From: an uncultured Lactobacillus sp.
GTDB taxonomy: Bacteria; Bacillota; Bacilli; Lactobacillales; Lactobacillaceae
Assembly: GCA_905204935.1 (NCBI GenBank)
Contig: CAJLBJ010000012.1
Coordinates: forward strand, 1-53,986
Direction: 5' to 3'
DNA: 53,986 nucleotides
The notes under the pieces are model-generated. The model searched no databases and had not been told where the DNA came from. It saw nothing but the letters and a program-made list of their open reading frames with translations. Of this stretch, positions 8,221 through 18,849 are shown piece after piece. Numbering within the stretch: the first letter of the stretch is position 1; each line of letters starts with the position of its first letter. A program made the position numbers and the translations under genes.

Positions 8221-8264
8221 AAATATCCCAGAAAGAACCTAAAAAGATACCTTCTGGGATATTT
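8221..8264 (-). terminator. Terminator of gnd
   Basis: A perfect 13-bp inverted repeat (AAATATCCCAGAA with its complement at 8,252-8,264) with an 18-base loop lies 16 bases past the gnd stop. The flanks are AT-rich on both sides rather than a pure U-run, so it may work in both directions. Confidence 0.75.
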
Positions 8265-8280
8265 ATTTAATAATATCTAA

Positions 8281-9705
8281 TTATTCTTCATGATACCAAG
8301 AGTAATGATAGATACCTTCTTTATCGGTTCTTTCATAAGTGTGTGCTCCAAAATAATCACGTTGAGCTTGGATAATATTAGCTGGCAACACAGCAGAACG
8401 ATATTGATCATAGTATGTGATTGCACTAGTAAAGCAAGGGCAAGCCACACCTGCTTTAATTGCTAAAGATGCAACTTCACGCACTGCATCTTGGTAATTA
8501 GCAGCAATTTGTGTGAAATATTCATCTAACAACAAGTTTTTCAACTCTGGATTACGTTCGAATGCATCTGTAATTTTTTGTAAAAATTGTGCTCGAATTA
8601 TACAACCTTCACGCCAAATTTTAGCCAAATCACCAAAACGTAAATTCCAATCATAATGTTCCGATGCAACGCGTAATTGTTCGAAACCTTGTGCATAACT
8701 CATAATCTTGCTAAAGTACAGTGCTTGACGAATCTTTTCAATAAATTCTTTTTTATCTAATTGACTAGCATCAAAGACTGCTGGTTTAGCCAAGACCTTA
8801 CTTGCAGCTACACGTTCATTTTTAAAGGTTGAAATGTACCGAGCATAAACAGATTCAGTAATCAAAGATTGTGGAACACCTAGTTCTAATGCACTTTGTG
8901 AACTCCATTTACCTGTTCCTTTATTTCCTGCACAGTCTAAAATCATATCAACAATTGGATTATCTGTGCCTTCATCATCTTTTCGTGTTAAAATTTCAGC
9001 TGTGATATCAATCAAATAGCTGCTAAGCTCGCCTTGCTTCCACTCGTTAAAAATATCTGCAATTTCTTCAACGGATAGACCTAACACATTGCGCAAAAGA
9101 TCATAACTTTCCGCAATTAATTCCATATCACCATATTCTATTCCATTATGAACCATTTTAACATAATGGCCGGCCCCATTTGGTCCAATATAGGTCACAC
9201 AAGATTGTCCATCTTCTGCTTTAGCAGCAATCTTATCTAAGATTGGTGCAACCAAATCATAAGCTTCTTTTTGTCCACCAGGCATCAAGGAAGGTCCTTC
9301 TAAGGCACCTTTTTCACCGCCAGAAACACCCATACCAATGAAATTAATATCTGAATTATCTAATTCAGCATTACGACGCATTGTATCTTCAAAGAAGGTA
9401 TTTCCGCCATCAATTAACACATCACCTTTATCTAAGTAAGGTAATAGACTCTTAATGGTTGCATCAGTTGCAGCGCCTGCTTTAACCATCAAGATAATTC
9501 TTCTAGGTTTTTCTAAAGAAGCAACGAAATCTTCAATAGTATAACTTGCAACCAAGTTTTTATCCGGATGATCTTCAATTACTTCTTTTGTTTTTGCACC
9601 TGTTCTATTGAAAATTGCAACGGTATAGCCACGACTTTCGATGTTTAACGCAAGGTTTTTACCCATCACAGCCATACCGACAACCCCGATTTGTGGTTTA
9701 TTCAT
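8281..9705 (-). CDS. gnd: 6-phosphogluconate dehydrogenase, decarboxylating
   Basis: Oxidises 6-phosphogluconate to ribulose 5-phosphate with CO2 release and NADP reduction, in the pentose phosphate or phosphoketolase route. The protein is 474 residues, the usual length. The N-terminal Rossmann motif is [15 protein letters not shown] and the substrate signature is [19 protein letters not shown] reading frame extends six codons upstream to a TTG, but that TTG overlaps the ribosome site GGGAGG, so the ATG at 9,705, ten bases after it, is chosen. It has its own promoter and terminator. Confidence 0.97.
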   Translation of the reverse strand: MNKPQIGVVGMAVMGKNLALNIESRGYTVAIFNRTGAKTKEVIEDHPDKNLVASYTIEDFVASLEKPRRIILMVKAGAATDATIKSLLPYLDKGDVLIDGGNTFFEDTMRRNAELDNSDINFIGMGVSGGEKGALEGPSLMPGGQKEAYDLVAPILDKIAAKAEDGQSCVTYIGPNGAGHYVKMVHNGIEYGDMELIAESYDLLRNVLGLSVEEIADIFNEWKQGELSSYLIDITAEILTRKDDEGTDNPIVDMILDCAGNKGTGKWSSQSALELGVPQSLITESVYARYISTFKNERVAASKVLAKPAVFDASQLDKKEFIEKIRQALYFSKIMSYAQGFEQLRVASEHYDWNLRFGDLAKIWREGCIIRAQFLQKITDAFERNPELKNLLLDEYFTQIAANYQDAVREVASLAIKAGVACPCFTSAITYYDQYRSAVLPANIIQAQRDYFGAHTYERTDKEGIYHYSWYHEE

Positions 9706-9744
9706 TTTCGCAGAACCTCCCAAATATCTTATTGTTTCTTATTT

Positions 9745-9753
9745 ATCTTACCA
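9745..9753 (-). promoter_or_regulatory. Extended -10 promoter of gnd
   Basis: The minus strand reads TGGTAAGAT, an extended -10 box, 39 bases before the gnd ATG. The -35 region is only T-rich. Confidence 0.5.
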
Positions 9754-9788
9754 AAAAAACTAATAAATTAAAAGGTAGATTTAACAAT

Positions 9789-9823
9789 AAAAAGTGCGTT
9801 AAAAACAACTCTTAACGCACTTT
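9789..9823 (-). terminator. Terminator of clpX
   Basis: A 12-bp perfect stem (AAAGTGCGTTAA with its complement at 9,812-9,823) begins three bases after the clpX stop. The plus-strand A-run before it gives a U-run. Confidence 0.88.
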
Positions 9824-9826
9824 AGT

Positions 9827-11065
9827 TTAATTTGTGACATCTTTTTTGATAAGTATTGGTTTAGACTTATCATCGACCGTCTCTTTTGTAATTACTACTT
9901 TAGCAACATCTTTTTGATCAGGAATATCAAACATCACATCGCGCATCGTATGTTCTATAATGGACCGCAATCCACGTGCACCCGTATTGCGTTCTAAAGC
10001 AAGATTTGCTATTTCTTGTAAAGCTTCCTGTTCAAAGTCTAATTGAACACCATCAAGCTCAACTAACTTTTTATATTGCTTAACCAAAGCATTTTTAGGC
10101 TCGGTCAAGATACGTACCAAATCTTCTTTAGTTAATTTTTCCAAAGCAGTTAAAATCGGCAAGCGTCCAATAAATTCCGGAATTAAACCAAACTTCAATA
10201 AATCTTCTGGAATGATTTGTTGCATTAAGCTCTTGGTTTCATCATATTTTTGTTTAGAATCCACCCCAAATCCAATGGTTTTATCACCTAAGCGATTTTT
10301 AACCATCGTTTCAATTCCATCAAATGCTCCACCAACAATAAATAAAATATTAGTTGTATCGATTTGAATAAATTCCTGTTGTGGATGCTTTCTTCCGCCC
10401 TGAGGTGGAACGTTTGCCACTGTACCTTCTAAAATTTTAAGCAATGCTTGTTGCACACCTTCACCAGAAACATCTCGTGTAATCGAAACATTTTCGCTTT
10501 TCTTAGCAATCTTATCAATTTCATCGATATAAATGATTCCTCGTTGTGCTCTTTGTACATCATAATCAGCATTTTGTAACAGTTTTAGTAAAATATTTTC
10601 AACGTCTTCTCCAACATAACCTGCTTCCGTTAATGTTGTTGCATCAGCAATTGCAAATGGCACATTTAAGATACGTGCCAAACTTTGTGCTAAAAATGTC
10701 TTACCTGAGCCAGTTGGTCCTACTAAACAAATGTTACTTTTTTGTAATTCTGTTTCATCATCGCTCAAACTAGCATTGATACGCTTGTAATGATTATAAA
10801 CGGCCACTGCTAATGTTTTTTTGGCTTCTTCTTGTCCAATCACATATTCATTTAAAATATCAACAATTTCTTTTGGAGTTGGAATATCTGTTAACTCGCG
10901 TGCAGCTTGTTCTTTATTTTCAGTATTAATAATCGATTGTGCAAGTGCTACACATTCGTCACAAATGTATACGCCAGGACCAGAAATCATGCTTTTTACC
11001 TGTGCTTCCGCTTTACCACAAAATGAGCATGCGATTGGTTCACCATTGTCCATATCTTCGTACAT
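9827..11065 (-). CDS. clpX: ATP-dependent protease ATPase subunit ClpX
   Basis: AAA+ unfoldase that feeds substrates to ClpP. The protein is 412 residues. An N-terminal zinc-binding domain has the Cys4 set C13, C16, C35 and C38. Walker A GPTGSGKT (about 116-123), Walker [11 protein letters not shown] and the sensor-2 region [11 protein letters not shown] follow. The ATG at 11,065 is preferred over the in-frame GTG nine bases upstream, because that GTG is part of the ribosome site AAGGGTG. It follows tig, as in many lactobacilli, but has its own extended -10 promoter. No clpP is in the window. Confidence 0.97.
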   Translation of the reverse strand: MYEDMDNGEPIACSFCGKAEAQVKSMISGPGVYICDECVALAQSIINTENKEQAARELTDIPTPKEIVDILNEYVIGQEEAKKTLAVAVYNHYKRINASLSDDETELQKSNICLVGPTGSGKTFLAQSLARILNVPFAIADATTLTEAGYVGEDVENILLKLLQNADYDVQRAQRGIIYIDEIDKIAKKSENVSITRDVSGEGVQQALLKILEGTVANVPPQGGRKHPQQEFIQIDTTNILFIVGGAFDGIETMVKNRLGDKTIGFGVDSKQKYDETKSLMQQIIPEDLLKFGLIPEFIGRLPILTALEKLTKEDLVRILTEPKNALVKQYKKLVELDGVQLDFEQEALQEIANLALERNTGARGLRSIIEHTMRDVMFDIPDQKDVAKVVITKETVDDKSKPILIKKDVTN

Positions 11066-11095
11066 AAAAATCACCCTTGCATAATAATTACTTTA

Positions 11096-11104
11096 ATTCT
11101 ACCA
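11096..11104 (-). promoter_or_regulatory. Extended -10 promoter of clpX
   Basis: The minus strand reads TGGTAGAAT, 30 bases before the clpX start codon. No clear -35 box, CIRCE element or CtsR-type repeat is visible. Confidence 0.5.
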
Positions 11105-11153
11105 AACTTCGATTTGAAAAGCTAACAGTTATGCTCAAATGCATAATATTAGA

Positions 11154-11196
11154 CAAGCAGTGCCAAATCAACACTGCGGCGATCTAGCACTGCTTG
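11154..11196 (-). terminator. Hairpin after tig, with alternative pairing
   Basis: A 10-bp stem (CAAGCAGTGC with GCACTGCTTG) with a 23-base loop follows the tig stop by about 35 bases. In the minus direction the U-run is poor (TCTAATATTAT), so termination may be partial. The loop holds a second copy of CACTGC (plus strand, 11,172-11,177) that could compete for the left arm. Confidence 0.55.
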
Positions 11197-11230
11197 CTTT
11201 TCTTATTAAAATCTTAATAGCGCTGCTAAA

Positions 11231-12538
11231 TTATTCAGCATCGTCAGCTTTACGAGTTTGTTTAGCAGAACCTGCAATCATGTCAACAACTTTCTTGATT
11301 GCAATATCGTGCTTAAGCATGTCAACAGACAATGCTTGACGAACCACGTCTTCTTCCATACCGTATTGTTCAGCTAATTGTTTAATTTCTTTAGCAACTT
11401 CTTCGTCAGAAATTTCTAAGTTTTCAGCAGCTACGATAGCTTCTAAAACAAGGTTAGTCTTGACACGTTTTTCAGAGCCTTCTTCAAATTGTTTATGCAA
11501 GTCAGCTTCAGTTGTACCGGTTAATTTATAGTACATATCTGGGCTGATACCTTGTTGTTGCATTCCAGATAAATATTGGTTCATTTGACGATGAACATCT
11601 TCATGAATCATTGCACTAGGAATTTCACCGATTGTTGCGTTTTCAACTGCTAATTCTAAAGCTTCATCTTGGATAGCTGCATTAGCTGCTTCAACTTTTT
11701 TGGCTTTGATTTCTTCTTTAATCTTAGCCTTTAATTCTTCTAAAGTTTCAACATCTTCATCAATATCTTTAGCAAATTCATCATCTAATTCAGGTAATTG
11801 TTTTGCTTTTACTTCATGAATCTTTGTTGTAAAGATTGCTTCTTTACCTGCTAAATCTTTTGCATGATATTCTTCGGGGAAGGTTACCTTAACTTCGACT
11901 TCTTCACCAGCTTTGTGACCTACTAATTGATCTTCAAAACCTGGGATGAATTGACCAGAACCTAATTCTAAGGAGTAATTTTCAGCTTTACCACCATCAA
12001 AAGCTACACCGTCAACTTTACCTTCATAATCGATAACAACTGTATCACCGTTTTCTGCTGCTTGATCTTCTTTCAAAACAAGTTCAGCTTGTTGTTGACG
12101 ACGGTTTTCTAATTCTGCATCGATATCACCCTTCAATACACGTGTTGGACGTGGTGTAACTTCTAAATCTTTGTATTGACCCAATTGAACTTCTGGTTCA
12201 ACTGTCACATCTGCAACAATAACCCAAGCTTGGCCTTTTTCCATTGATTCAACATCGATTTCTGGTTGATCTACTGGCTTGATACCTGCTTCTTGCACAG
12301 CTTGTGAGTATACTTCTGGTAAGATGGCATTCAAAGCTTCTTGGTATAAAGCTTCTTCACCATACATTTTGTTAAAGATTTGACGAGGTACTTTACCTTT
12401 ACGGAATCCAGGAACGTTTAAGGACTTCTTCACACGTGTAAATGCTTTATCTAAACCTTCCTTGATTTTTTCAGGTGCAATTTCAAATGTTAATTTACCA
12501 TTATTTGTACCTTCTTGTTTTTCCCATTTTACAGACAT
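11231..12538 (-). CDS. tig: Trigger factor, ribosome-bound chaperone
   Basis: Peptidyl-prolyl isomerase and chaperone that binds nascent chains at the ribosomal tunnel exit. The protein is 435 residues. The ribosome-docking signature GFRKGKVPR lies at about 45-53, an FKBP-type isomerase domain around 160-245 ([20 protein letters not shown]), and the C-terminal helical chaperone domain follows. The start ATG has CGGAGGG at seven bases. It lies between tuf and clpX, but the tuf terminator and the hairpin downstream make it a separate unit. The protein is acidic and Lys/Glu-rich, as usual for the family. Confidence 0.97.
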   Translation of the reverse strand: MSVKWEKQEGTNNGKLTFEIAPEKIKEGLDKAFTRVKKSLNVPGFRKGKVPRQIFNKMYGEEALYQEALNAILPEVYSQAVQEAGIKPVDQPEIDVESMEKGQAWVIVADVTVEPEVQLGQYKDLEVTPRPTRVLKGDIDAELENRRQQQAELVLKEDQAAENGDTVVIDYEGKVDGVAFDGGKAENYSLELGSGQFIPGFEDQLVGHKAGEEVEVKVTFPEEYHAKDLAGKEAIFTTKIHEVKAKQLPELDDEFAKDIDEDVETLEELKAKIKEEIKAKKVEAANAAIQDEALELAVENATIGEIPSAMIHEDVHRQMNQYLSGMQQQGISPDMYYKLTGTTEADLHKQFEEGSEKRVKTNLVLEAIVAAENLEISDEEVAKEIKQLAEQYGMEEDVVRQALSVDMLKHDIAIKKVVDMIAGSAKQTRKADDAE

Positions 12539-12706
12539 TATTTTCCCTCCGAGCGAAAAATTTGTACAATAAATATTCTATTGCATACTCAATTAGTGTA
12601 CCTTAGAATTCCCAAAAAGTAAATGTTTATCACTTAAAAAACCTTTTTTAACATAAATTCTTCAGTTTTTTTAGTAATTCTAGGCTATTTTTTACTGTTA
12701 TATTAA

Positions 12707-12737
12707 ACAAAAAGGTCCGAGTAACACTCGGACCTTT
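12707..12737 (-). terminator. Terminator of tuf
   Basis: A perfect 12-bp GC-containing stem (AAAGGTCCGAGT with ACTCGGACCTTT) and three-base loop lies 19 bases past the tuf stop. Confidence 0.92.
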
Positions 12738-12755
12738 AAACCATTAACGTTAATA

Positions 12756-13943
12756 TTAGTCGTCGATTTCAGAAACGACACCAGCACCAACTGTACGGCC
12801 ACCTTCACGAACTGTGAACTTAAGACCTTTTTCAATAGCAACTGGAGCAATCAATTCTACTGTAAATGTTACGTTATCACCAGGCATAACCATTTCTACA
12901 CCTTCTGGTAATTCGATAACACCAGTAACGTCTGTTGTGTGGAAGTAGAATTGTGGACGATAGTTAGAAAAGAATGGTGTATGACGACCACCTTCGTCCT
13001 TTGTCAATACGTAAACTTCACCTTTGAATTTCTTGTGAGTTTGGATTGAACCTGGCTTAGCCAAAACTTGTCCACGTTCAACTTGTGTACGGTCAACACC
13101 ACGAAGTAAAGCACCAATGTTATCGCCAGCTTCACCTTCGTCAAGTGTCTTACGGAACATTTCAACACCAGTAACAGTTGTCTTAACAACGTCATCCTTC
13201 AAACCAACGATTTCAACTTCGTCACCAACTTTAACTGTACCACGATCGATACGACCAGAAGCAACAGTACCACGACCTGTGATTGTAAATACATCTTCAA
13301 CAGGCATTAAGAATGGCTTGTCTGTAGGACGTTGTGGAGTTGGAATGTATTCGTCAACTGTGTCCATTAATTCCATGATTTGTGCTTCAGCATCTTTGTC
13401 GCCTTCAAGAGCCTTCAAAGCGGAACCACGAATAACAGGAATATCGTCACCAGGGAAGTCGTATTCAGATAATAAATCACGAACTTCCATTTCAACTAAG
13501 TCAAGTAATTCGTCATCGTCAACCAAGTCGCACTTGTTTAAGAATACAACAATGTATTCAACACCAACTTGACGAGCAAGTAAGATGTGTTCACGAGTTT
13601 GTGGCATAGGACCATCAGTAGCAGCAACAACTAAGATAGCACCATCCATTTGTGCAGCACCAGTGATCATGTTCTTAACGTAGTCAGCATGTCCTGGAGC
13701 ATCGATATGTGCATAGTGACGCTTTTCTGTTTCATATTCAACGTGAGCTGTGTTGATTGTAATACCACGTTCACGTTCTTCTGGAGCAGCATCGATAGAA
13801 GCGTAATCAGAAGCTTCTGCCAAACCTTTTTCAGCTAATACTGTTGTGATTGCTGCTGTTAAAGTTGTTTTACCATGGTCAACGTGGCCAATTGTACCAA
13901 TGTTAACATGGGGTTTTGTTCTTTCGTAATGTTCTTTTGCCAT
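12756..13943 (-). CDS. tuf: Elongation factor Tu
   Basis: GTPase that delivers aminoacyl-tRNA to the ribosome. The protein is 395 residues, the family length. G1 is GHVDHGKT (19-26), G3 is DAPGH (81-85), G4 is NKCD (136-139), and the C-terminal barrel domains 2 and 3 are complete. The frame is open for another 74 codons upstream, but [16 protein letters not shown] is the universal EF-Tu N-terminus and has AGGAGG nine bases before it, so 13,943 is the start. Codon choice is strongly biased, as expected for a highly expressed gene. A near-consensus promoter precedes it. Confidence 0.98.
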   Translation of the reverse strand: MAKEHYERTKPHVNIGTIGHVDHGKTTLTAAITTVLAEKGLAEASDYASIDAAPEERERGITINTAHVEYETEKRHYAHIDAPGHADYVKNMITGAAQMDGAILVVAATDGPMPQTREHILLARQVGVEYIVVFLNKCDLVDDDELLDLVEMEVRDLLSEYDFPGDDIPVIRGSALKALEGDKDAEAQIMELMDTVDEYIPTPQRPTDKPFLMPVEDVFTITGRGTVASGRIDRGTVKVGDEVEIVGLKDDVVKTTVTGVEMFRKTLDEGEAGDNIGALLRGVDRTQVERGQVLAKPGSIQTHKKFKGEVYVLTKDEGGRHTPFFSNYRPQFYFHTTDVTGVIELPEGVEMVMPGDNVTFTVELIAPVAIEKGLKFTVREGGRTVGAGVVSEIDD

Positions 13944-14010
13944 TAATACGAACCTCCTGTAATTTTGCAAAGACAATCTGCAATAATTTGCCGATAATCC
14001 TTTAATTTTT

Positions 14011-14039
14011 ATTATACTACTTCTCCGGCAGAAATCCAA
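14011..14039 (-). promoter_or_regulatory. Sigma-A promoter of tuf
   Basis: On the minus strand TTGGAT (14,034-14,039), exactly 17 bases, then perfect TATAAT (14,011-14,016). It is the strongest match in this part of the window, in line with EF-Tu abundance. The leader is about 60 bases. Confidence 0.88.
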
Positions 14040-14152
14040 GCAATTTTGCTCTTTTAATCGCCCTTTGAAGTAGAATCCTTGAATTATTATATATATGAGA
14101 GCCGTGTTTGTAAATACTAAAATTAAAATTAATAAAATTTTTTGGTTAATTT

Positions 14153-15010
14153 TTAACAAATCCAAGCTGTCAGTTGCTCTTCTAGTGCTTGCGCTACCTT
14201 TTGCAAAGAATTTGATAGTTGTGCAACTTGTTGATCATTAAGCAAAACATGTTGCCATGTACTATAATCATCTATTTTTGAAAAATCTGGATATAACAAT
14301 GTTAATTTCAAATAAATCTCTTGTAAACGCATTGAGTCATCAAAAAATTTTGTCTGATAATATAAATATTGATCTGTTTGTTCTACAGATTTAAGCTCAT
14401 GTAAATTAACTGTTATCGTTTCTTGCCAAATATTTCGATAATTAATTTCAGTTACTCCTAATTTTGCTAAATCTTCTAAAATTTGAACTTTGATTAATTG
14501 ATGAACATCACTGTCTAATAACAACATTCGACTAATTTCCACAAAGTCTTCGCCAGTAAGCTGATAGGCTTGCATTAAAACTCCACGCTGCTCAAATGGC
14601 CGTAAACTCCCTAAGTATTTAAAGTCTTTTTTTATACGCGCCAAATCAATTTGATTATCCAATTGATACTTAGCTAATTGTTCTTGCCAAAACAAGTTGA
14701 TCTTATCATTTAAAATATCACGTATAGCTAGCATTAATTGTTCTAAGGCAATAATTTGCTTAGCCTTAAATCCCAAATTTAAATAAAATAATAACAGTTC
14801 ATCATCTTCTAGATACTGTGGTAAGTATTCCTGTGCAATCTGATAAGCTTGTTGATGCTGTGCTAGCTTGTTTAAATTACGTACCAAATAATAGTTATTG
14901 CGAAAGTTTTTTTGTTGTAAATAAAGTTGTTCTAAACAAAACTGTGCGCGTTGATATTGTTTATTTGTAATATAATCTTGCGCTTGCTGAAATAATTCGT
15001 TATTTTCCAT
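14153..15010 (-). CDS. TPR-like helical repeat protein, function unknown
   Basis: A 285-residue soluble protein whose first half has degenerate TPR helices (for example [20 protein letters not shown], residues 3-22). The second half is helical and Leu/Gln-rich. Similar TPR-type hypothetical proteins sit beside RNase J genes in lactobacilli, but I cannot name a tested function. The ATG has only a weak ribosome site. It lies 15 bases behind a 36-base perfect palindrome that overlaps the rnjB stop, so there is no room for its own promoter. It probably depends on transcription coming from rnjB. Confidence 0.8.
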   Translation of the reverse strand: MENNELFQQAQDYITNKQYQRAQFCLEQLYLQQKNFRNNYYLVRNLNKLAQHQQAYQIAQEYLPQYLEDDELLLFYLNLGFKAKQIIALEQLMLAIRDILNDKINLFWQEQLAKYQLDNQIDLARIKKDFKYLGSLRPFEQRGVLMQAYQLTGEDFVEISRMLLLDSDVHQLIKVQILEDLAKLGVTEINYRNIWQETITVNLHELKSVEQTDQYLYYQTKFFDDSMRLQEIYLKLTLLYPDFSKIDDYSTWQHVLLNDQQVAQLSNSLQKVAQALEEQLTAWIC

Positions 15011-15024
15011 ATTTTTTAATCACT

Positions 15025-15060
15025 AATAAATACGACAAGCCTAGGCTTGTCGTATTTATT
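15025..15060 (-). terminator. 36-base perfect palindrome after rnjB
   Basis: The sequence 15,025-15,060 is perfectly self-complementary around 15,042/15,043 and overlaps the rnjB stop codon. In the minus direction it is followed by AGTGATT rather than by U-residues, so it could be a leaky terminator, a processing site or an attenuator ahead of the TPR gene. Confidence 0.6.
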
Positions 15061-16789
15061 ATTTATCTTCCTTTACCTTTTTAGGTGTTGTTGTTTTCTT
15101 CTTATATTTGGCACCGTTACCGTTGTTTTGATTAATTTCCATAATTACCGGTAAAATAACTGGATGACGCTTTGTTTGCTCATATAGGTAATGAGTCAAC
15201 TGTTCTTTGATATCTTGTTTCAAGTGACCCCAGTCAAACTCTTTGTTGTCAAGATTATTTTGGACAACTTTTGTAACAATCTCTTCACTTTCAAGCATCA
15301 AATCTTTACTGCTCTTGATGTAAACAAAGCCTCTAGAAGTGATTTTAGGTGTTGCAACAATTTTCTTTTTACGTCGGTCAATTGTTACAACCGCAATGAA
15401 AATACCATCTTCAGATAAAATTTTACGATCTCGCAAGACAATATTTCCGATGTCACCAACTCCGCTACCATCAATCATTGTATCGCCTACAGTTACACTA
15501 GAAGCAACTAGCATCTTACCCCTTTCATATTCGGCCACATCTCCTTTTTTCAATAAGAAAATGTTTTGCGGTAAAATCCCAACTTCTTGTGCGCAATCTG
15601 CACTGGCTGCTAACAAGCGATACTCGCCTTGTACAGGGAACAAATAACGTGGTTTCAATAGGTTAAATAATAGTTGTAAATCATTACGACTAGCATGACC
15701 TGAAGAAGCAAACTTATCAGAAATTGCACGTACGTCTGCACCTGTTCGATAAATCATATTTCTTGTCTTAGCCACATTGGTTTCCATTGCATGTGAAGGC
15801 GTGGTCGTGATAAAAACTAAATCTCCTTCATGGAAATTAATAAACTTATGCTTAGCTTGTGCCATTTTTTGCAATGACTTGAGTGGTTCTCCTGAGCGAC
15901 CAGTCTCTAAAACAACAACTTTTTCGTCATCGTATTTCGAAACATCTTCAATCCGAATCAACAAATCTTTAGTTGGTAAGTGTAATTTTTTTAATTTCAT
16001 TGCTGTTCGTACAACTTTTTCGGCATCATGGCCTGTTAAAGCTACCTTACGCCCTTGTGTCGCTGCTGCATTCAAAATTTGTTGTAAACGCAAAATATTT
16101 GAAGCAACACAAGCAACAACAATACGCCCTTTGTGATATTCAAAAGTTTCATTAATAAACTCATAAATCACGCGTTCATTAACAACTTCTTTAGGGTTTT
16201 CCGCATTAGCAGAATCGCTAAGTAAAGCTAAAACACCTTCTTTACCAATTTCTGCTAAGCGCGCTAAATCCGTTTGATATCCTTTAGCAGCTGTTTGATC
16301 AAATTTAAAATCACCAGTATAAACAATATCACCATGCTTTGTTTTCAAAACAATTCCTAATGAATCAGGGATCGAATGTGTTGTTTTAAAAAATGATACA
16401 CTCGCAGTTTGAAAATCAATTTCAGTTTGTGCATTGATAACATGAAAATCTTTAAATTTACGTGCGTCATCTTCATTTTCACAGGCAATCTTAGCTAAGG
16501 CAATCGTCAACTCCGAGCCAAAAACTGGCACATCAAATTCGCTAACAAAATACGGTAAAGCTCCAATTGCATCGGCGTGTCCGTGTGTTAAAAACACACC
16601 CACAATTCGGCGAGCATTTTGTCTTAAATATTCAAAATCAGGGATAACTACATCTATCCCCAACAATTCATTTTCTGGGTACTTTAACCCACAATCAAAA
16701 ATAAAAATATCATCGTCCACTTCAACGACATACATGTTTTTAGCATTTTCACGTATGCCACCTAGTGAAACGATTTTTATTTTACTCAT
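15059..16789 (-). CDS. rnjB: Ribonuclease J2
   Basis: Metallo-beta-lactamase/beta-CASP RNase, partner of RNase J1 in mRNA and rRNA processing. The protein is 576 residues. The metal motif is THGHADAIG, so the usual HxHxDH of RNase J1 has lost its final His (Ala74) and the preceding acidic residue position is Ala72. This degeneration is typical of the J2 paralogue, which has little nuclease activity alone. The C-terminal tail is Lys-rich and not conserved. The ATG has GAGGTGAAAGT just before it. The other paralogue, J1, is at 40,213-41,889. Confidence 0.93.
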   Translation of the reverse strand: MSKIKIVSLGGIRENAKNMYVVEVDDDIFIFDCGLKYPENELLGIDVVIPDFEYLRQNARRIVGVFLTHGHADAIGALPYFVSEFDVPVFGSELTIALAKIACENEDDARKFKDFHVINAQTEIDFQTASVSFFKTTHSIPDSLGIVLKTKHGDIVYTGDFKFDQTAAKGYQTDLARLAEIGKEGVLALLSDSANAENPKEVVNERVIYEFINETFEYHKGRIVVACVASNILRLQQILNAAATQGRKVALTGHDAEKVVRTAMKLKKLHLPTKDLLIRIEDVSKYDDEKVVVLETGRSGEPLKSLQKMAQAKHKFINFHEGDLVFITTTPSHAMETNVAKTRNMIYRTGADVRAISDKFASSGHASRNDLQLLFNLLKPRYLFPVQGEYRLLAASADCAQEVGILPQNIFLLKKGDVAEYERGKMLVASSVTVGDTMIDGSGVGDIGNIVLRDRKILSEDGIFIAVVTIDRRKKKIVATPKITSRGFVYIKSSKDLMLESEEIVTKVVQNNLDNKEFDWGHLKQDIKEQLTHYLYEQTKRHPVILPVIMEINQNNGNGAKYKKKTTTPKKVKEDK

Positions 16790-16806
16790 ACTTTCACCTC
16801 GGTCTG

Positions 16807-17685
16807 TTAAATTTCTAATTGCTTAAATAAAGCTACTTCTTGTTTTTCATCTAGTGCAAGTAATGGCAAGCGCAAGCCTCCAACCTGAATTCCTTGATGG
16901 TTTAAAGCTGCCTTAATAGGGCCTGGTGATGGTAAACTAAACAATGCTTCAACTTTAGGCGTCAAGTCACACATTAATGTGGCTGCTTTTTTTACATTTC
17001 CTTGATCAATCGCTTGATACATTTGTTGCATTTCTTGACCATAGATATGACTAGCCACAGAAATAACTCCTGTTGCCCCTAATGTTTTTGCTACTAATGT
17101 ATTTTCATCTTCACCCGTGTACACTAAAAAATCAGCTGGGGTTTGGGCAATAATCTTAGCTAAATTGACATTACCTGTACAATCTTTAATACCAATGATA
17201 TTAGGATGTTTAGCCAATTGACTAATCGTTTCTACTTCCATCGTTACACCTGTTCTACCAGGAATATTGTAAATCAAAATAGGCAACTTAGTGGCATCCG
17301 CAACAGCCGTAAAATGTGCTAACATTCCTGCTTGATTAGGCTTATTGTAATAAGGAACAACTACCAATGCCGCATCGACACCAGGAATTTGGGCTACTTG
17401 ATTCGTATATTCAATTGTTTGAGCTGTATTATTTGAGCCTGTTCCCACTATTAATGGAACACGTTTATCAATAATACGTGCACACTCTCTGATAACGGTA
17501 AATTTTTCAGCTACAGTCAAAGTTGGTGCTTCACCAGTCGTACCACACGCCAAAATAGCTTGTGTTCCTGTTTGCAACAAATGTTCGATTAACTTTTCTA
17601 AACGTTGAACACTCACTTGACTGCCATCTTGTGTAAATGGTGTTACCATCGCTGTCATAATTTGCGCATTTTTTAAATCCATCAT
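16807..17685 (-). CDS. dapA: 4-hydroxy-tetrahydrodipicolinate synthase
   Basis: Condenses pyruvate with aspartate semialdehyde, the first step of the branch to diaminopimelate and lysine. The protein is 292 residues. The Schiff-base Lys167 lies in IIGIKDCTGN, and Tyr139 in LIYNIPGRTG. The G-T-T-G-E motif is CGTTGEAPTL. Two adjacent ATG codons follow GAGG at five and eight bases, so the true start may be one codon later. It lies 11 bases after asd, which makes its substrate, so the two form an operon. Confidence 0.96.
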   Translation of the reverse strand: MMDLKNAQIMTAMVTPFTQDGSQVSVQRLEKLIEHLLQTGTQAILACGTTGEAPTLTVAEKFTVIRECARIIDKRVPLIVGTGSNNTAQTIEYTNQVAQIPGVDAALVVVPYYNKPNQAGMLAHFTAVADATKLPILIYNIPGRTGVTMEVETISQLAKHPNIIGIKDCTGNVNLAKIIAQTPADFLVYTGEDENTLVAKTLGATGVISVASHIYGQEMQQMYQAIDQGNVKKAATLMCDLTPKVEALFSLPSPGPIKAALNHQGIQVGGLRLPLLALDEKQEVALFKQLEI

Positions 17686-17696
17686 TTTAACCTCAC

Positions 17697-18749
17697 TTAG
17701 TTTTTAGGTACAGCTAATAAATCCAAAGCATGAAGACGCTCTGCAATCTGTACAGAATTCCAAGCAGCACCTTTTAATAAGTTATCCGCTACACAATACA
17801 AATGGAAGGCATTTTCTTGTTCTTGATCACATCGAATACGTCCCACAAACGTTTCTTTTTTACCTGCAGCCATAATTGGTTGTGGATAAACTTGATTAGC
17901 TGGATCATCTTGTAAAACAACCCCTGGGGCTTTAGCTAAGATTTCTTTAATTTTCGCTACATTTGCTCCTGGTTTTTCCAACTCAAACCACACTGATTCA
18001 CTATGCCCAATTGCAACAGGAACACGAATACATGTTGCTGTTACCTGCAAGGATTGATCGCCCATAATCTTTTTAGTTTCATTAATCATTTTCCATTCTT
18101 CATGTGTATAACCATCATCTTCAAAGACATCAATCTGAGGTAGTGGATTAAAAGCAATTTGATAATGTTTTTGATCACTAGCAACAGGCAAAACCTCTGC
18201 TTTACAACTTTTTTTGTCTAAAACATCTTTAGTTTGTGTCATCAGTTCTTCAATTGCACGATTTCCTGCACCAGAAACCGCTTGAAGGGTGGTTACAACA
18301 ATTTTTTTCAATCCATATACTTTACGTAATGGTTCTAAAGCTACCATCATTTGAATCGTTGAGCAATTTGGATTGGCAATTAACCCTTGATGTTTGTATA
18401 AATCGTGTTCGTTTACTTCTGGCACAACCAAAGGAACATCTTTATCCATTCTAAAAGCACTAGTATTGTCAACCACTACTGCTCCTCGTTTAATCGCTTC
18501 AGGTGCAAATTTCTTAGAAATCCCACCACCAGCAGAAAACAATGCCAAATCGATATCTGTAAATGATTCTGGCACTAATTCCTCTACTACAACATCTTGA
18601 TCTTTAAAGGACAAAACTTTACCTGCCGAGCGTTTAGATGCTAAAAATTTAACACTTGCAATCGGTAAACTCGATTGTTCCAACATTTGAATCATTCTTG
18701 TTCCAACTGCACCAGTTGCACCTACGACAGCTACACGATATTCATTCAT
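17697..18749 (-). CDS. asd: Aspartate-semialdehyde dehydrogenase
   Basis: Reduces aspartyl phosphate to aspartate semialdehyde, the branch point to lysine, threonine and methionine. The protein is 350 residues. The NADP motif is [10 protein letters not shown] near the N-terminus and the catalytic Cys129 lies in [12 protein letters not shown]. The start ATG follows GAAGAAGGG at nine bases. It is the first gene of asd-dapA. The leader from the extended -10 promoter is only about 25 bases, so there is no space for a lysine riboswitch. Confidence 0.96.
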   Translation of the reverse strand: MNEYRVAVVGATGAVGTRMIQMLEQSSLPIASVKFLASKRSAGKVLSFKDQDVVVEELVPESFTDIDLALFSAGGGISKKFAPEAIKRGAVVVDNTSAFRMDKDVPLVVPEVNEHDLYKHQGLIANPNCSTIQMMVALEPLRKVYGLKKIVVTTLQAVSGAGNRAIEELMTQTKDVLDKKSCKAEVLPVASDQKHYQIAFNPLPQIDVFEDDGYTHEEWKMINETKKIMGDQSLQVTATCIRVPVAIGHSESVWFELEKPGANVAKIKEILAKAPGVVLQDDPANQVYPQPIMAAGKKETFVGRIRCDQEQENAFHLYCVADNLLKGAAWNSVQIAERLHALDLLAVPKN

Positions 18750-18778
18750 ACAAAAAACCCTTCTTCTCTTGAAAATTA

Positions 18779-18787
18779 ATTATACCA
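18779..18787 (-). promoter_or_regulatory. Extended -10 promoter of asd-dapA
   Basis: The minus strand reads TGGTATAAT, a perfect extended -10, 29 bases before the asd start. The -35 is poor. Confidence 0.65.
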
Positions 18788-18849
18788 TACAGTGATACTA
18801 TTACGCTTGATTTTACTATGATTCAACTTTTATATGCAAGTATAATTAT

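Larger units (their letters stand above)
7977..8280. other. Intergenic region with arlR promoters and gnd terminator
   Basis: About 300 bases without a convincing gene, extremely AT-rich. It holds the arlRS promoters and a long hairpin at 8,221-8,264. A further extended -10 (TGATATAAT, minus strand, 8,139-8,147) could be a second arlRS promoter with a leader of about 150 bases. A plus-strand extended -10 (TGCTATAAA, 8,192-8,200) reads toward the hairpin. Confidence 0.6.

Noticed and set aside
13117..13572. Long plus-strand frame of 151 codons
   Set aside because: Antisense to tuf; strong codon bias of tuf creates a Ser/Thr-rich open frame on the other strand.
18750..18849. Lysine riboswitch before asd-dapA
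   Set aside because: The leader from the promoter is about 25 bases, too short for an L-box.
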